Source: Acinetobacter guillouiae CIP 63.46
Lineage (GTDB): Bacteria; Pseudomonadota; Gammaproteobacteria; Pseudomonadales; Moraxellaceae
Direction of reading: 5' to 3'
NCBI RefSeq assembly: GCF_000368145.1
Contig: NZ_KB849283.1
Span: forward strand, 186,001 to 250,000
Length of the DNA stretch: 64,000 bases
A program made the translations under genes and the position numbers. Positions within the stretch are counted from its first letter, which is position 1; every line of letters starts with the position of its first letter. The notes beneath the pieces were generated by a model. It had not been told where the DNA came from and did no database searches. It saw only the letters and a program-made list of their open reading frames with translations. This document shows positions 6,215 through 15,861 of this stretch, in pieces.

Positions 6215-8962
6215 ATGCTTCATAATCTATGGCAACGTTTATTTTCTAATTTCATCAAAAAATATCATATTCAACACTTATTTGAACGTCATCGTTCATT
6301 TAAAGAATTACATCAAGCCAGTTATGCCAGTGAAATTAGTAAAAAGCTTTCACAAAGTTTGATCAATGCTTCCTATGTAGCTTCAGAGCAATTGCTCAAT
6401 CATTTAAATACAACAGAGCAAGGCTTGTCAGCAAAGCAGGTTGAACAACGACAAGAACAATTTGGATTAAATGAGCTTGCACATGAAAAACCACTGCCGT
6501 GGTGGAAGCATCTTTGGTATGCCTATCGTAATCCATTTAATATTTTACTTACCATTTTGGCTTTGGTGGCTTTCTTTACCGATGATATAGAAGGCACAAT
6601 CATTATTACAACCATGGTTGTACTTTCTACGGTACTGCGCTATTGGCAAGAATTTAAGTCAAATAAAGCAGCCGCTGCATTAAAAGCAATGGTAAGTAAT
6701 ACAGCTACTGTGATTCGTCAAGTTGATTGGGATGATCCAGACCTTGAAACCTTGCAATATGACCTAGATCAAGGATCTCAACAGGTTGAACTTGCGATCC
6801 AAGATTTGGTTCCTGGTGACATCATTTTATTGTCTGCCGGAGATATGATCCCAGCGGATTGTCGAATTATCTTTGCAAAAGATCTGTTTGTTTCACAAGC
6901 GTCGATGACGGGTGAATCAATTCCTGTAGAAAAGTTTGCTGATCAAAAAGATCATACCCTGCAAAATGCATTGGAACTGGAAAATATTGTTTTTATGGGA
7001 ACCAATATTGTGTCTGGTTCTGCAAAAGCGGTGGTGGTGAATACTGGGACACAAACCTATTTTGGAGCATTGGCACACCGAGTATCCCATGCAGATCGTG
7101 CAACGACTTCATTTCAAATGGGGGTAAATAAAGTCAGTTGGTTATTGATTCGATTTATGTTGATCATGGCGCCAGTTGTATTATTTATCAATGGCTTTAC
7201 CAAAGGCGATTGGAGTGAAGCATTGCTATTTGCTTTATCTGTAGCTGTGGGTTTAACACCTGAAATGTTACCGATGATCGTGACCTCAACATTGGCCAAA
7301 GGTGCAGTATTTTTATCTCGTAAAAAAGTTATCGTTAAACGTTTAGATGCGATTCAAAATTTTGGCGCAATGGATGTTTTATGTACAGATAAAACAGGTA
7401 CCTTGACTGAGGATAAAATTTGTTTATCACAATATGTCGATGTAAATGGCAAGACATCACAACGTGTATTGGTACAGGCTTACTTAAATAGCTATTACCA
7501 AAGAGGGCTGAAAAATTTACTGGATGCTGCAATCTTGGACCATGCTGCACAAGACTTACAGGATCTAAATTTTAAATTTAAGAAGCTTGATGAAGTACCG
7601 TTTGATTTTGTGCGTCGACGTATGTCAGTAGTAGTCAGAACCTTACAGGGTAACGCACGTATTATCACTAAAGGTGCGGCAGAGGAAATGCTGAAAGTCT
7701 GTTCACATGTAGAGATAAATGACAAGATTGAGTTATTAACACCAGACCATCTTGAGGCGATTCAAGAAAAAATACGCCAATTTAATCTTGAAGGTTTACG
7801 TGTTATTGCCCTCGCGTATCGAGATTTTAGTGGTAGATCAGATGACTTTTCTGTCGCAGATGAAAGTAATTTGATTTTAACTGGATATCTAACTTTCTTG
7901 GATCCACCTAAAAAATCCGCTGCACCTGCTTTAGCTCAATTGGCAGCGCATGGCGTCAAGGTCAAAGTGCTTACAGGTGATAATGAGTTTGTTACTCAAA
8001 AGGTCTGCAAAGAACTTGGTCTGGACTGTGAACATGTTCTTTTAGGTGGGCATGTTGAGAACATGACTGATGAAGAACTAAAATTTGCCGTTGAATATAC
8101 ACAAGTATTTGCCAAATTAAGTCCTGTTCACAAAGAACGTATTGTGATGCAGCTGAAAGAAAATGGGCATGTGGTTGGATTCCTAGGCGATGGAATTAAT
8201 GATGCGGCTGCGATACGCAGTGCTGATATTGGAATTTCGGTTGATACAGCAGTGGATATTGCCAAAGAGTCAGCAGATTTAATTTTACTTGAAAAAAGTT
8301 TAATGGTACTTGAAGAAGGCGTGCTGGAGGGACGACGTACATTTGCCAATATGCTGAAATATATCAAAATGACGGCAAGTTCAAATTTTGGTAATGTTTT
8401 TTCGGTATTAGTAGCTAGTGCTTTTATTCCGTTTTTACCAATGCTACCGATTCATTTGCTGGTACAGAACTTACTTTATGATGTATCACAAATCGCCATT
8501 CCATTTGACAATGTTGATGATGAGTTGATTGAAAAACCGCAAAGCTGGAAACCAAATGAAATTGGACGTTTTATGATTTTCTTTGGGCCACTCAGTTCGA
8601 TCTTTGACATTTTGACCTTTGCTCTCATGTGGTTTGTATTTCATGCAAATTCACCAGAACAGCAAACCTTGTTTCAGTCAGGTTGGTTTGTCGTAGGCTT
8701 ATTAACACAAACGATTATTGTGCATATGATTCGTACAGAAAAAATACCATTTATTCAAAGTCGTGCGGCAATGCCTTTGATGGTCATGACCTTGGTCATC
8801 GTGGCTGCTGGTATTTTCTTACCAATGGGGCCATTTGCTGAGTACTTAAAATTACAAGCTTTACCATTAACTTATTTCTTATTTTTACCTTTCATCTTGC
8901 TTGGCTACATGCTGGTTGTGCAACTGATGAAAAAAATTTACATCCGTCGTTACGGCTGGTAA
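6215..8962 (+). CDS. mgtA: Magnesium-importing P-type ATPase
   Basis: A 915-residue P3-type ATPase that imports Mg2+ across the inner membrane using ATP. It has the N-terminal cation-ATPase domain (LSAKQVEQRQEQFGLNEL), the actuator motif SMTGES, an M4 segment GLTPEMLPMI, the phosphorylation site DKTGTLT with Asp at about residue 392, the nucleotide-domain KGAAEEML, the hinge motif GDGINDAAAIRSADIGISVD, and six C-terminal hydrophobic segments. AAGGAG sits 6 bases before the ATG at 6215; an in-frame TTG at 6194 lacks a site. It follows the predicted barrel gene and is followed 12 bases later by mgtC. Expression probably depends on the long leader and rises in low Mg2+, as in other mgtA systems. 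Confidence 0.95.
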   Translation: MLHNLWQRLFSNFIKKYHIQHLFERHRSFKELHQASYASEISKKLSQSLINASYVASEQLLNHLNTTEQGLSAKQVEQRQEQFGLNELAHEKPLPWWKHLWYAYRNPFNILLTILALVAFFTDDIEGTIIITTMVVLSTVLRYWQEFKSNKAAAALKAMVSNTATVIRQVDWDDPDLETLQYDLDQGSQQVELAIQDLVPGDIILLSAGDMIPADCRIIFAKDLFVSQASMTGESIPVEKFADQKDHTLQNALELENIVFMGTNIVSGSAKAVVVNTGTQTYFGALAHRVSHADRATTSFQMGVNKVSWLLIRFMLIMAPVVLFINGFTKGDWSEALLFALSVAVGLTPEMLPMIVTSTLAKGAVFLSRKKVIVKRLDAIQNFGAMDVLCTDKTGTLTEDKICLSQYVDVNGKTSQRVLVQAYLNSYYQRGLKNLLDAAILDHAAQDLQDLNFKFKKLDEVPFDFVRRRMSVVVRTLQGNARIITKGAAEEMLKVCSHVEINDKIELLTPDHLEAIQEKIRQFNLEGLRVIALAYRDFSGRSDDFSVADESNLILTGYLTFLDPPKKSAAPALAQLAAHGVKVKVLTGDNEFVTQKVCKELGLDCEHVLLGGHVENMTDEELKFAVEYTQVFAKLSPVHKERIVMQLKENGHVVGFLGDGINDAAAIRSADIGISVDTAVDIAKESADLILLEKSLMVLEEGVLEGRRTFANMLKYIKMTASSNFGNVFSVLVASAFIPFLPMLPIHLLVQNLLYDVSQIAIPFDNVDDELIEKPQSWKPNEIGRFMIFFGPLSSIFDILTFALMWFVFHANSPEQQTLFQSGWFVVGLLTQTIIVHMIRTEKIPFIQSRAAMPLMVMTLVIVAAGIFLPMGPFAEYLKLQALPLTYFLFLPFILLGYMLVVQLMKKIYIRRYGW

Positions 8963-8974
8963 TGGAGAACTCCA

Positions 8975-9694
8975 ATGCAACTCCAATTCATGCAACATCT
9001 AGAATTAGCGAATATGCTAGATACCTTGATTAGTTTACTTGGCGCTTTTATTTTAGGGGGATTGATCGGGTTTGAGCGACAGTATAGGCAGCGTACAGCA
9101 GGTTTAAGAACCAATGTATTAGTCGCACTTGGCGCTGCTATATTTGTTGATATTGCCAATAACTTAACAGGTGCTGATGGTTCAGTACGGGTGATTGCTT
9201 ATGTGGTTTCTGGCATTGGATTTCTTGGCGCAGGGGTAATCATGCGCCAAGAAGGCAATATTCAAGGACTCAATACTGCTGCGACCTTGTGGTGTTCTGC
9301 TGCTGTCGGTGCTGCGGCAGGTTGTGACCGTTTGGTGGAAGCAATATTGGCGACGATATTTATTTTAGCTGCCAATACTTTATTACGTCCTATTGGACAT
9401 ATTATCGACCGTAAGCCGTTAAATGTTGATTCGGAAATGCAACATGAAATTTATGTGGTTTGTCAAAAAGAGCACAGCAAATATGTCATGGATGAGCTGA
9501 ATAAAGCTTTAAAGCGTTATCATTTTCCTGCTAAAGATTTTGATGTAGAACCGTTTGGTGAACAGGATGTGGAAATTAAGGCGATTTTGATTGCGAACTC
9601 CGTTGAGGAAAAAGAAATTCAGCCGATTATTGAAATGTTAAATCAAATGCCTGAAGTGAGTCAGGCTTTTTGGGATCAAAATACCTTGGCTTAA
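8975..9694 (+). CDS. mgtC: MgtC/SapB family membrane protein
   Basis: A 239-residue inner-membrane protein. The N-terminal MgtC domain has several membrane segments and the family signature GGLIGFERQYRQRTAGLRTN followed by LVALGAAIFV and GIGFLGAGVIM. A soluble C-terminal domain of about 90 residues, ACT-like in MgtC, follows (HEIYVVCQKEH to the end). MgtC proteins act in adaptation to Mg2+ limitation and intracellular survival in Salmonella and Mycobacterium, where they modulate the F-type ATP synthase; they are not themselves transporters. GGAGAA lies before the ATG, and the gene is 12 bases downstream of mgtA, so the two are co-transcribed. Confidence 0.9.
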   Translation: MQLQFMQHLELANMLDTLISLLGAFILGGLIGFERQYRQRTAGLRTNVLVALGAAIFVDIANNLTGADGSVRVIAYVVSGIGFLGAGVIMRQEGNIQGLNTAATLWCSAAVGAAAGCDRLVEAILATIFILAANTLLRPIGHIIDRKPLNVDSEMQHEIYVVCQKEHSKYVMDELNKALKRYHFPAKDFDVEPFGEQDVEIKAILIANSVEEKEIQPIIEMLNQMPEVSQAFWDQNTLA

Positions 9695-9759
9695 AATGAT
9701 GTTTTATTTTTATGCTATCGGTTTTAAGCTATTTTAAGCGTCGATTTTTAGCTTTAGGC

Positions 9760-10191
9760 TTAAAGCATATAGTTTTGCAAAGCATCTCGCATTTTTTGTG
9801 GAATCGGGGTGCTTTTCTTTGTCTCACGTTCTACGAATACATGTACAAATTGACCTTGTGCTGAAGCTTCAGTTTTACCCTGTTTGAAAATAGCCAGATC
9901 ATAGCTCAGTGATGAATTACCAATTTTTGCAATGGCGACCCCAACTTCAATAATTTCTGGATAGGTGAGTTCTTCGAGAAAATGACACGAAGAATTTACC
10001 ACCAAACCAATGATGGGTGAGTGATGTATATCAAAGTCGGTTTTTTGGATCAAGAGTGCATTCGCTGCAGTATCAAAATAACTATAATAAGTCACATTAT
10101 TCACATGACCATAAATATCGTTGTCTGCCCAACGTGTTTGGATGGGGAAGATAAAGGAGTATTTGGTACGTAATTTTATTTCTGGTTTCAT
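9760..10191 (-). CDS. Acyl-CoA thioesterase, 4HBT hot-dog family
   Basis: A 143-residue single-domain hot-dog protein. It carries the 4-hydroxybenzoyl-CoA thioesterase type active-site stretch RWADNDIYGHVNNVTYYSYF at about residues 20-39, with the catalytic Asp in the WADND segment. These enzymes hydrolyse acyl-CoA thioesters; the substrate cannot be read from the sequence. The length is normal for the family. It lies convergent to mgtC with about 65 bases between. The start is the ATG at 10189-10191, directly before the conserved beta strand. Confidence 0.85.
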   Translation of the reverse strand: MKPEIKLRTKYSFIFPIQTRWADNDIYGHVNNVTYYSYFDTAANALLIQKTDFDIHHSPIIGLVVNSSCHFLEELTYPEIIEVGVAIAKIGNSSLSYDLAIFKQGKTEASAQGQFVHVFVERETKKSTPIPQKMRDALQNYML

Positions 10192-10344
10192 TTGGATTAT
10201 TCATTCGAATAGATAAAAAATTAACAGTGCTTTTGTGATCAATCACCAAGCCAAGGCTTTGCAAAGCTTTATAAACAAGTAACTTTATAGATGAATTTTG
10301 CATGTGTTTACAAGTGTTTTAGCACAGCGCAACTATATTCAAGT

Positions 10345-10388
10345 GAAAAAATAAAAAAGCTCATTAAGTTTAACCTAATGAGCTTTTA
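10345..10388 (-). terminator. Terminator after ompW
   Basis: On the minus strand AAAAGCTCATTA pairs with TAATGAGCTTTT around a short loop, and a run of T (read as A at 10345-10355 on the plus strand) follows. It lies about 30 bases beyond the ompW stop. Confidence 0.85.
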
Positions 10389-10417
10389 CAATTTAGAACT
10401 GATTAAGTCCAAATTGA

Positions 10418-11221
10418 TTAGAAACGATAACCAAGACCTAAATAAGTCACGATTGGTTTAATCTCAATGCTGCTTTGGCCTGAAATTAACGTTGTTTGTC
10501 CAGCTGGCGTTGTACCATTAACATTTAATTTTGCTTTTGTTGTTAAATGCGCATATGAAACAGAAGCAGTTGCATACCAATTTTTGTTGATATTGAAATC
10601 TGCGCCAAGGATTGCAACAGGTGCAAACGCGTCATCCACTTTAACTTTACCTAGTTCTGGCTTGAACGGGCCGATAGGTGAAGCTTTTAATGCATCATTG
10701 ATTGCTGGATCAGTCTCAACATTTGAGAAATGAGCATACATCAAGCCTGCACCTACGTAAGGGCGGATCTTGTTGTTAATTGAACCAAAGTGATAACGAG
10801 CAGAAAGTGTTGGCGTATAAGCATCTGTTGTTGCCGCTTTATCAAATTTATTTAGATCAACGACAGTAAGACCATGAACTTTAATGCTACCTTTACCAGC
10901 AAGTTCCATTTCAGGAGGAGCGCCTAAAGTTAATTCAAGTGAAACATTGTCATTGACAAAATAATCAAGCATTAAGCCTGCTGTATCCGCATTTTGTACT
11001 TCAAAACCTGCATCTGGGTTATTGGCTTGTATATTCGCCAAAGGACCTAAGTAAGGACTATTACCAGTTTTACCATTTACGCCTTGTCCTTTACTTTGAG
11101 GCATAACATGTAACCAACCAGCAGAAACACCAAAAGTTTTACCATCTGAAGTTGCTGCGTGAGAAACGTTGCTTAATCCAAATGCTGCTAATGGCAGAAT
11201 TGCTAATGTAAGTTTTTTCAT
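10418..11221 (-). CDS. ompW: Outer membrane protein OmpW
   Basis: A 267-residue OmpW/AlkL family protein, a small eight-strand outer-membrane barrel with a hydrophobic channel thought to pass small hydrophobic molecules. It has a clear signal peptide (MKKLTLAILPLAAFGLSNVSHA) and family features: VSAGWLHVMPQ at the first strand, ARYHFG, RPYVGAGLMYAHF, and a C-terminal aromatic residue (YLGLGYRF) typical of barrel insertion. The ATG at 11221 places the signal peptide at the start; a TTG 15 bases upstream would add five residues of no known role. OmpW is known from Acinetobacter outer membranes, where it is linked to iron and colistin responses. Confidence 0.93.
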   Translation of the reverse strand: MKKLTLAILPLAAFGLSNVSHAATSDGKTFGVSAGWLHVMPQSKGQGVNGKTGNSPYLGPLANIQANNPDAGFEVQNADTAGLMLDYFVNDNVSLELTLGAPPEMELAGKGSIKVHGLTVVDLNKFDKAATTDAYTPTLSARYHFGSINNKIRPYVGAGLMYAHFSNVETDPAINDALKASPIGPFKPELGKVKVDDAFAPVAILGADFNINKNWYATASVSYAHLTTKAKLNVNGTTPAGQTTLISGQSSIEIKPIVTYLGLGYRF

Positions 11222-11851
11222 AAAATCATTTTCCAATACTAGTTGTCTTAATTTTCCGATTAAGATCTGGCGCGATTTTAGAGTAATTATTTTAAAAATT
11301 AAATAAAAATTAAATAAAAACTAATTACTAGCTAGTCATTAAATAGTCACTTAATAGAGTAATATTTTGATAATTAATAATTTTTAAATAAATTTTTTAA
11401 AAAAACTTTAAGTTTGATTGATTAAAAAATATAACAAAACGACGCAATAAGATTGTTTTTTTCATATTTTGAGAATAACCAAGTTTAATTTTAATCTTGT
11501 ATTTTTACAAGATTATAAATTTTTTTTAAAATTTAGCCCAATTTGATCTGATGCAGGCCGCATATTTCAAACACAAATTATAGGCCATATGATGGGCATT
11601 TTTATACTTAAAAATAAAACACTCAGCGAGTATGTATCAATTGTGCTTTATGTTGATTAAAGATCTTTTCATAAATCAAAAAATGATCATGTGGAGTGAT
11701 TCATATTGTTATTGAAAGTGCCTTCTCCCACTGGGAGAAGGCTAGGATGAGGGTGCTTTTATGTTGATTTATGGTTTTAAAAAGGACTTATGAAAGAAGT
11801 CTATTTAAAAGCGCATTCAATAAATCAGTGCACTATTAATGCTGATAAATT
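11222..11851. other. AT-rich intergenic region upstream of ompW, with a REP-like hairpin
   Basis: About 630 bases without a gene. The part next to ompW (11280-11550) is extremely AT-rich with long T and A runs and probably holds the ompW promoter and regulator sites; no single promoter stands out. The only GC-rich element is the hairpin at 11720-11742, listed separately. Confidence 0.5.
11720..11754 (+). repeat. REP-like dispersed hairpin element
   Basis: A perfect inverted repeat GCCTTCTCCC-ACT-GGGAGAAGGC at 11720-11742 is followed by TAGGATGAGGGT. This closely resembles the CCTCTCC...GGAGAGGG-TAGGGTGAGGG type of short dispersed palindrome found between genes in many proteobacteria. Only one copy is seen in this window. 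Confidence 0.6.
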
Positions 11852-13006
11852 TTAATAAATCGCCTGATAAATTTTTAATGCATCTGCGTGGAGTAGAGGC
11901 CTCGGATTATTTTGTAAAAGACGTGTTTGTAGCATTGCATCGGATGCCAATCTATCGAGTTGCTGCTCTTGTACATTTAAATCGCGTAATTTCAATGTCA
12001 AACCACTGTGATCCAAGTGTCTCTGCATATGATCTATAAATAAGTCACATAAGCCTTCTGTACTGCCTTTACTATAGGGATCAAGCCATTGCATTAACTC
12101 TGCATAATGTGCTTTTGCATTAGGCGCATTGAATTTTAACACTTCCAATAAAACCAAAGCGTTAGTATGCCCATGTGATAAATGAAAATGACCACCTAAG
12201 GGGTATGCTAAAGCGTGTACAGCACCTACAGGAGCGTTGGCAAAAGCCTGTCCTGCAAGCATAGAGCCAACCAGCATATTTTGACGAGCTGCTAAATTTG
12301 TACCATCCGCCAAGACCAATTTCAAATTTTTATTTAAAAGTTTAAGGGCTTGTTTAGCAAGCATGTCTGCATAAAAATTCTTTTTAATTTTAGAGGTATA
12401 GGCTTCAATGGCATGCACCATCGCATCTATACCTGTTGCTGCTGTGATATGTGCAGGTAGGCCTGAGGTAAATGTTGCATCTAGAATTGCCACATCGGCA
12501 TATAAAATGGGGGAAACGATACCTGTTTTGGTGGTTTCACCTGTAGTGACAATTGAAATGGGGGTGACTTCAGAGCCTGTGCCCGCCGTGGTTGGAATAA
12601 GAATTAAAGGAAGGCGAGGGCCTTTGACATTATTGACCCCATAGATTTCCTGAATACTTTGTGATTGCTTTGGATTTGCCAATATCGCAATGAGTTTGGC
12701 AACATCCATGGAACTACCACCACCAAAGCCAATAACCACATCTACTTGATTGTCTTTGGCGAATTGAACTGCCGATAAAACAATCTGCTCTGCTGGATCT
12801 GCCTGTACATCAGCATAGATTTCATAGTCTAAATTACATTGCGCTAAAATTTTTAATAGTGGCAAATGCAGTGCATGTTGAATCATGCCTGCATCTGTCA
12901 CGATTAATGCTTTGTGGTATTGATTGCCTAATACTGTGCTGAGCTCTTGGATTGATCCTAAACCTGAAATAATATTGGCTACAGTTTGGAATTGAAAATG
13001 ACTCAT
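11852..13006 (-). CDS. Iron-containing alcohol dehydrogenase
   Basis: A 384-residue group III (iron-activated) alcohol dehydrogenase. The N-terminal Rossmann-like domain holds the NAD(P) motif GFGGGSSMDVAK (about residues 93-104) and TAGTGSEVTP. The C-terminal helical domain carries the metal ligands, with DAMVHAIEAY and HALAYPLGGHFHLSHGHTNA containing the conserved Asp and His residues. Such enzymes interconvert alcohols and aldehydes or ketones; the substrate is not evident. The gene stands alone, is divergent from the phosphatase gene, and its length fits the family. Confidence 0.88.
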   Translation of the reverse strand: MSHFQFQTVANIISGLGSIQELSTVLGNQYHKALIVTDAGMIQHALHLPLLKILAQCNLDYEIYADVQADPAEQIVLSAVQFAKDNQVDVVIGFGGGSSMDVAKLIAILANPKQSQSIQEIYGVNNVKGPRLPLILIPTTAGTGSEVTPISIVTTGETTKTGIVSPILYADVAILDATFTSGLPAHITAATGIDAMVHAIEAYTSKIKKNFYADMLAKQALKLLNKNLKLVLADGTNLAARQNMLVGSMLAGQAFANAPVGAVHALAYPLGGHFHLSHGHTNALVLLEVLKFNAPNAKAHYAELMQWLDPYSKGSTEGLCDLFIDHMQRHLDHSGLTLKLRDLNVQEQQLDRLASDAMLQTRLLQNNPRPLLHADALKIYQAIY

Positions 13007-13126
13007 ATGTATTATCCTTAATCTATCATCACAAATTAAACATTATTGTTTTAAGGTTCTATAGGATTCGCCTGCTAAATAACTTAACATAAGACTTTAT
13101 AAAAGAAATGATCATTTGAGGTTGTT

Positions 13127-13630
13127 ATGTCATCCAAAATGCCATACAAAGTTTTATGTGTGTGCTTAGGAAATATTTGTCGCTCACCCACAGCAGAGGT
13201 GGTTTTACGACACTATTGTGATGAAAAACGATTAAATGTAGTTGTGGATTCAGCTGGAACGAGCAATTATCATCCAAATAAATCACCTGATAGTCGCAGT
13301 CAAAAACATGCAATAAAAAGAGGCTATGATCTTTCTGGGTTACGTGCTAGACAATTAAAAATACAAGACTTTTTAGAGTTTGATTTGATTCTTGCCATGG
13401 ATCATCAGAATTTTGCGGATATACAGCATTTGTATAACCAAGCCAGTAGCCAATTTGGTCCTGCTCAAATCAAAGCTAAAATTGCTTTAATGAGTGAGCA
13501 TGATCACGTTTATCCACAACAGGCGCTTCCAGATCCTTATTACGGTGAAGCTGATGGATTTGAACGTGTACTTGATCAGTGTGAATCAAGCAGTTTGGCT
13601 TGGGTACATGTGTTTCAACAACAGTTTTAA
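13127..13630 (+). CDS. Low-molecular-weight protein tyrosine phosphatase
   Basis: A 167-residue LMW-PTP. The P-loop CLGNICRS (nucleophile Cys13, Arg19) lies at the N-terminus, and the general-acid loop DPYYG (Asp136) is near the end, in the correct order for the family. GAGG lies upstream of the ATG. It is the first gene of a plus-strand run with murB 40 bases downstream, not in a capsule cluster, so it is more likely a general LMW-PTP than a Wzb-type capsule phosphatase. Confidence 0.9.
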   Translation: MSSKMPYKVLCVCLGNICRSPTAEVVLRHYCDEKRLNVVVDSAGTSNYHPNKSPDSRSQKHAIKRGYDLSGLRARQLKIQDFLEFDLILAMDHQNFADIQHLYNQASSQFGPAQIKAKIALMSEHDHVYPQQALPDPYYGEADGFERVLDQCESSSLAWVHVFQQQF

Positions 13631-13670
13631 TGCAAGTGATTGAAATATTTTTAGGAAATAAATTTAAGTT

Positions 13671-14699
13671 ATGAATATTGAATCACAGGTTCAGCTCAAA
13701 CCCTTTAATACATTGAGTTTGAACTCGATTGCATCACATTATGTCAAAATACAATCTATCGTAGATCTTCAACAAGCGTTGCAGTTTTCTAAAGCACACG
13801 ATTTAAACGTTTTACTGCTTTCAGGGGGCAGCAATATGATGCTGCCTGAGCATATTCATGCGCTTGTAGTTGCTATAGATATACAAGGTATTGAATTTTT
13901 AAGTGAAGATGCCGAAAGTAAAACAATCAAAGTGGGTGCAGGGCAAGTTTGGCATGACTTTGTATTGTGGACGACAACGCAACAACTTTATGGTTTACAG
14001 AACTTGGCTTTGATTCCAGGCTTAGTCGGCGCATCGCCTGTGCAAAATATTGGCGCGTATGGTGTTGAAGTCGGTGAATTTATTCAATCTGTAGAAGTCT
14101 ACGATCGTCAATCAGCACAGACACTTTCAATTCAAGCACAAGATTGCCATTTTTCTTATCGACACAGTATTTTTAAAGATGATCCAGATCGTTATGTGAT
14201 TACCCATGTGATTTTTAAATTACTTAAACATGCTGATTTAAAAGTAAATTATGGGGATTTAAAAGATGCAATGATGGATGATATGAGTGCTGAAAACTTA
14301 CAAAAGCAAGTGATTCATATTCGTCAAAGTAAACTCCCAGACCCAAATGAATATCCAAACGTGGGAAGTTTCTTTAAAAATCCGATTATTAAGCAACAAG
14401 AGTTTTCACAATTAATTGCAAAATTCCCTAATATTCCACATTATCCTCAAGCAGGGAATCACGTTAAAATTGCAGCGGGTTGGCTGATTGATCAATCAGG
14501 TTGGAAAGGTAAACAGCTTAATCAGGTGGGAATGTTTCATAAACAAGCTTTGGTGTTGGTGAATTATGCCGATGCAACATTGACAGATGTACGCGCAACG
14601 TATCAGGCAGTACAAAAAGATGTTTTTGAGAAGTTTGGTGTGCACTTAGAACCTGAACCTGTGCTTTATAATGAACTAGGCTTAATCGAAAACCATTAA
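13671..14699 (+). CDS. murB: UDP-N-acetylenolpyruvoylglucosamine reductase
   Basis: MurB (342 residues) reduces UDP-GlcNAc-enolpyruvate to UDP-MurNAc with NADPH and FAD, the second committed step of peptidoglycan synthesis in the cytoplasm. Visible are the FAD-binding stretch [36 protein letters not shown] (catalytic Arg region), the active-site serine in NVGSFFKNP, and the terminal [11 protein letters not shown] with its conserved Glu. The layout is that of type I MurB, as in E. coli. The following gene begins 1 base after its stop codon, so the two are translationally linked. Confidence 0.96.
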   Translation: MNIESQVQLKPFNTLSLNSIASHYVKIQSIVDLQQALQFSKAHDLNVLLLSGGSNMMLPEHIHALVVAIDIQGIEFLSEDAESKTIKVGAGQVWHDFVLWTTTQQLYGLQNLALIPGLVGASPVQNIGAYGVEVGEFIQSVEVYDRQSAQTLSIQAQDCHFSYRHSIFKDDPDRYVITHVIFKLLKHADLKVNYGDLKDAMMDDMSAENLQKQVIHIRQSKLPDPNEYPNVGSFFKNPIIKQQEFSQLIAKFPNIPHYPQAGNHVKIAAGWLIDQSGWKGKQLNQVGMFHKQALVLVNYADATLTDVRATYQAVQKDVFEKFGVHLEPEPVLYNELGLIENH

Positions 14700-14700
14700 A

Positions 14701-15861
14701 TTGAGTAAATATATGGTCAAACTGCATTGGATGGTCAGATTTCTACGAATAATTGCCATATTATTTGTATTATTCGGCTGTTTGGTCGTTTTTTGGTACA
14801 CGCCATTTTATTCGACAATGATGGTTAAAATCCTGAATAGCATTGTTCCAGTTGAAGTCAATCAGGTGGCAGCAAAGAGCCAGCAAAACGCTGCTCTTTC
14901 GGAGGCTGAAAACTTAGAACCTGGTTCTGATTTATGGATTGCTCGACAAGCCTATCTTAAGCTGATGGATGAAGCCATTAAGAGTAAAAATGCTCAGGAT
15001 TTATTGCTACTCCAGTTACGATATAAAGCCTTGCAAGAAAAAATTGCTGAAGATCAAAAAAATGATGATGAAGAACAAAACAAACCAGTAATTCCATTGG
15101 TGTCTGAACATGCTGCATCAGAGGTTGTTGAGAATCAATCGAACGATGTTGTTAAAAACTTATTGGATTTAAATAGTGAAGACAATAAGGCTTTAATGGA
15201 TGAATATTTAACATTCTTAAAAAAACATAAAATTGATGAAAAATTACTTCAAGAAAATTCACACACATTGGCAAATGAATTGTCTAGTTCACAAGTACAA
15301 GAAGATCTTGAAAGTTTGCCTACGAAAATCAGTGAACAACCGAAGCCAATCAGTCAACCTTATGCAATTGTAGTCTTGGGCGGTGGTTTAACTTTAGATA
15401 AAAATCAAAAAGACATTATTGTGAATGACTATACCAAACTAAGACTTGAAACAACCTTAGCCTTAGAAGAGAAGGTTAAACTTCCTATTGTGCTGAGTGG
15501 TGTAGAAGCACCCTATATGCAAAAATGGTTATCTGAGCGCGGTGTTCAAGCAAAACTATTAGAAAATAGAAGCATGAACACCTGTGAAAATACACGCTTT
15601 AGCTCATTACTTTTACAGAAGAAAGGTGGTGCGCCTACAGTCTTATTAATTACCGATCGTTACCATATGCCAAGAACACGTCGTTTATTTGCATTAAATG
15701 GTATCGAAACAATTCCTGTCAATGCACCAATGCCAACTCAATTAACAGCATGGCAGCCGAGCAAACAAAATTATGATCATAGTCGTAGAGCCAATTATGA
15801 AACTTTAGCAACAATCAGAGATATGTTGTTTGGTTCGAGTGGCTGTAGAGAGGTGCCTTAA
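14701..15861 (+). CDS. DUF218/YdcF (ElyC-like) family envelope protein
   Basis: A 386-residue protein with one N-terminal membrane segment (IIAILFVLFGCLVVFWYTPF), a long charged, partly coiled region of about 170 residues, then a C-terminal DUF218 domain: YAIVVLGGGLTLD, VLSGVEAPYM, SMNTCENTRFSSLLL and LITDRYHMPRTRRLF. DUF218 proteins such as ElyC and SanA act in envelope and peptidoglycan integrity, which fits the position directly after murB. The likely start is the TTG at 14701, or the ATG at 14713, which would shorten it by four residues. It overlaps the next gene by one base (TAATG). Confidence 0.85.
   Translation: MSKYMVKLHWMVRFLRIIAILFVLFGCLVVFWYTPFYSTMMVKILNSIVPVEVNQVAAKSQQNAALSEAENLEPGSDLWIARQAYLKLMDEAIKSKNAQDLLLLQLRYKALQEKIAEDQKNDDEEQNKPVIPLVSEHAASEVVENQSNDVVKNLLDLNSEDNKALMDEYLTFLKKHKIDEKLLQENSHTLANELSSSQVQEDLESLPTKISEQPKPISQPYAIVVLGGGLTLDKNQKDIIVNDYTKLRLETTLALEEKVKLPIVLSGVEAPYMQKWLSERGVQAKLLENRSMNTCENTRFSSLLLQKKGGAPTVLLITDRYHMPRTRRLFALNGIETIPVNAPMPTQLTAWQPSKQNYDHSRRANYETLATIRDMLFGSSGCREVP

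Noticed and set aside
11839-12039. Plus-strand open frame opposite the iron alcohol dehydrogenase
   Set aside because: It lies mostly antisense to a clear gene and has no ribosome binding site.
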